The notes under the pieces are model-generated. The model did not search any database. It had not been told where the DNA came from and saw only the letters and a list, made by a program, of their open reading frames with translations. A DNA stretch of 64,000 nt from Microbacterium murale (GTDB taxonomy: Bacteria > Actinomycetota > Actinomycetes > Actinomycetales > Microbacteriaceae): NCBI RefSeq assembly GCF_014635185.1, contig NZ_BMCM01000005.1:240763-304762 (forward strand), given 5' to 3'. Position 1 is the first letter of the stretch. Each line of letters starts with the position of its first letter. Of this stretch, positions 62,383-64,000 are shown in pieces. Made by a program: the position numbers and the translations under genes.

Positions 62383-63375
62383 TCATCCGACAGGAACGAG
62401 GGAGTTGGCCGCCCACTGCTCGAGAAGGTCGCCGTGCGGCTTCATGAGGTGTTCGTGCGCATAATTCCCCTGCTCGGCCGCGAGCCTGCTGCGCTCGTCG
62501 CGATCGTAGGCGATCTTCGTCACCGAGTAATCCTGCTGCTCGAGGCTCGGCTGATAGACCTTCGCTGCAGCCGAGTTCGCGTTGTAGATCTCCGGTCGGT
62601 AGATCTTCTGGAACGTCTCCATCGTGCTGATGGTGCCGATGAGCTGGAGGTTCGTGTAGTCGCCGAGCAGATCACCGCGGAAGTAGAACGCGAGCGGTGC
62701 GACGCTTCCGCGCGGCATGAAGTACCGGACCGAGAGCCCCATCTTGCCGAAGTACTCGTCGGTCAGCGAGGGATCCTTCTGCTCGTACTCGACGCCGAGG
62801 ATCGGATGGTGATTCTCGGTGCGACGGTACGTCTTGCTCGTCGAGACGCTGATGCAGATAACCGGCGACCCAGTGAAGCGATCCCGGTAGGCCGCCGAGT
62901 CGAGGAAGTGCTGGAAGAGCTTGCCGTGCAGATCACCGAAGTCGGCGGGAACGGTGAAACCGCCCGCAGCCTCACTGGCCGCCGGCAGCCGCACACTGAA
63001 GTCGAAGTCGCGGACGTAGGACGAGAAGTTGTTCCCCACGATCCCCTGACGGCGCTTTCCAGTGAGACGGTCGAGGATCCGGATGTCCAGGACCTCGAGC
63101 AGCGGGAACTCCTGATCCTCACCCTCTGCGGCGAACTGCACCGCGACGGACACGATCTCGAGTTCGACGGTGTAGCGGTCGCGATTCGGGTTGTCCCAGT
63201 CCGCGAGATCGTTGAACCGACGGTCGATCATTGTCAGGGCGTTGCGGAGATTCTGCTGACGATGCTCGCCCCGCGCCAAATTGGCGAAGTTCGTGGTGAT
63301 CCGCGAATCGTCCGACGGAGAGTAGTCCTCGTCGAAACGGGTCTTCGTGATGCGGAACGTGAATTCGTGCGCCAT
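62383..63375 (-). CDS. mesX: DUF1852 protein MesX, partner of MesD
   Basis: A 330-aa DUF1852 protein. Recognisable stretches are FRITKTRFDEDYSPSDDSRIT, NHHPILGVEYEQKDPSLTDEY, and GLSVRYFMPRGSVAPLAFYFRGDLLGDYT. MesX is required, with oxygen, for methionine synthesis by MesD, and may generate the methyl donor. It is the first gene of the mesX-mesD operon and diverges from a LysR gene, a natural regulator. The ATG at 63375 has no strong ribosome-binding site. Confidence 0.88.
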   Translation of the reverse strand: MAHEFTFRITKTRFDEDYSPSDDSRITTNFANLARGEHRQQNLRNALTMIDRRFNDLADWDNPNRDRYTVELEIVSVAVQFAAEGEDQEFPLLEVLDIRILDRLTGKRRQGIVGNNFSSYVRDFDFSVRLPAASEAAGGFTVPADFGDLHGKLFQHFLDSAAYRDRFTGSPVICISVSTSKTYRRTENHHPILGVEYEQKDPSLTDEYFGKMGLSVRYFMPRGSVAPLAFYFRGDLLGDYTNLQLIGTISTMETFQKIYRPEIYNANSAAAKVYQPSLEQQDYSVTKIAYDRDERSRLAAEQGNYAHEHLMKPHGDLLEQWAANSLVPVG

Positions 63376-63474
63376 GGAGGTGCCAATCGGTGGGCTGATC
63401 GGCCGGGCTCGGCCTCGCAAAAAGGGGTCTCTCCATGGTGGCGGCTGTGCGGCCCATCGAGAAATGTGCTGCGG

Positions 63475-63490
63475 CTATGCCGTGACATAG
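63475..63490. promoter_or_regulatory. LysR-type operator candidate
   Basis: CTATG-CCGTGA-CATAG is a perfect 5-6-5 inverted repeat that ends 9 nt before the LysR start, in the 124-bp gap to mesX. CATAGT could also act as a -10. Spacing fits the T-N11-A pattern of LysR sites. Confidence 0.5.
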
Positions 63491-63499
63491 TCTGAGGCT

Positions 63500-63943
63500 A
63501 TGGCTAAGCGCTCGAGCGGCATCACTCTGCAGCAACTCACCTACTACATCGAGGTCGCCGCGGAGGGCTCGATCAGCGCCGCCGCCGATCTGCTCTACGT
63601 CGCCCAGCCCACCATGTCGGCGGCGATGAAGGATCTGGAGAACAGAGTGGGGCGCGTCCTTCTCCTCCGCTCGGCCCGCGGCGTGACGCTCACCACCGAC
63701 GGCGTGGAGTTCCTGGGGTACGCCAGGCAGGTCGTCGAGCAGGTGGCGCTCCTCGAACAGCGATACCTCGGGCGGCCTCCGTCACGGCGCCTGCTCGGGG
63801 TGTCGACACAGCACTACTCGTTCGCCGTCGACGCGCTGGTACGGATGGTGAAGGCGAACGCAGCGGCCGAGTATGAGTTCTCGCTGCGGGAGACGCGCAC
63901 GTGGGACATCATCGAAGACGTCCGCACCCTCCGCAGCGCTTGA
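63500..63943 (+). pseudogene. LysR-family regulator, truncated after residue 147
   Basis: The N-terminal LysR helix-turn-helix is complete (LQQLTYYIEVAAEGSISAAA, DLLYVAQPTMSAAMKDLENRVGRVLL), followed by the linker helix and the first part of the sensing domain (LLGVSTQHYSFAVDALVRMV). LysR proteins are about 300 aa. Here the frame ends at TGA 63943 after DVRTLRSA, and no other frame continues the domain. The likely target is the divergent mesX-mesD operon. The truncation makes its activity doubtful. Confidence 0.75.
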
Positions 63944-64000
63944 GTTCCAGCCATCGTCGCAACACTCCGATCGAGGAGTGAGTGTGATGGCTATACGAGC
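63941..64000 (+). mobile_element. Possible left end of an insertion element with transposase start
   Basis: From the point where the LysR frame breaks, the sequence is unlike LysR. GAGTTCCAGCCATC and CGTCGCAACACTCC lead to a strong ribosome-binding site GAGGAG (63974-63979) and an ATG at 63987 (Met-Ala-Ile-Arg). From memory this resembles the ends of actinobacterial IS30-type elements. Only 60 bases are present, so it stays a guess. Confidence 0.35.

Noticed and set aside
1-64000. CRISPR arrays, tRNA or rRNA genes, prophage
   Set aside because: No regularly spaced repeats, no cloverleaf-like stretches, and no structural phage genes or integrase were noticed.

Overview
The window is high-GC DNA, tightly packed with genes, with frequent ATGA/GTGA/TGATG overlaps, many GTG starts and many start codons placed 6-7 nt after a TANNNT -10 element. 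With a GarA-type FHA protein, the FtsR-type MerR regulator, a DnaE2/ImuA/ImuB SOS cassette and a glpD cluster shared in order with mycobacteria, it looks like the chromosome of an aerobic soil or plant-associated actinobacterium, most likely Microbacteriaceae (Microbacterium-like). No rRNA, tRNA or CRISPR array was seen.

Layout. 0-4 kb: GarA/FtsR/MerR regulatory operon, CopC and dihydrolipoamide dehydrogenase. 4-10.5 kb: glycerol and lipid cluster (glpD-tetR diverging from an AGPS-like flavoenzyme, lipid kinase and GMC oxidoreductase). 10.5-13.5 kb: type III polyketide synthase operon with methyltransferase and FAD monooxygenase. 13.5-15.3 kb: small housekeeping and hypothetical genes. 15.4-21.2 kb: imuA-imuB-dnaE2 mutasome behind a LexA-box-like site. 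21.2-35.8 kb: mixed genes, several with their own adjacent regulators (GbsR, ArsR, TetR) and clear operators.

35.9-55.3 kb is the most interesting accessory region. A ferredoxin/reductase/P450 operon and a glycoside catabolic locus (GH92, GH31, GH78, GH127, ThuA, Gfo/Idh, carbohydrate ABC importer) lie side by side, each with its own but clearly paralogous AraC regulator. I find one related 25-bp site in four control regions: P450, GH92/AraC, GH31 and the binding-protein gene. It always sits on the strand opposite to the operon it precedes. This suggests one regulon that imports a rhamnose/arabinofuranose/mannose-bearing compound, trims it in the cytoplasm and oxidises something with the P450. 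The substrate is unknown.

55.5-64 kb: a Stealth-family sugar-phosphate transferase, a metallophosphoesterase, a two-component system whose likely direct-repeat operator precedes both itself and a downstream PepSY-like membrane protein, and the oxygen-dependent, folate-independent methionine synthase pair mesX-mesD. Its divergent LysR regulator is cut short at the right edge, possibly by an insertion element.
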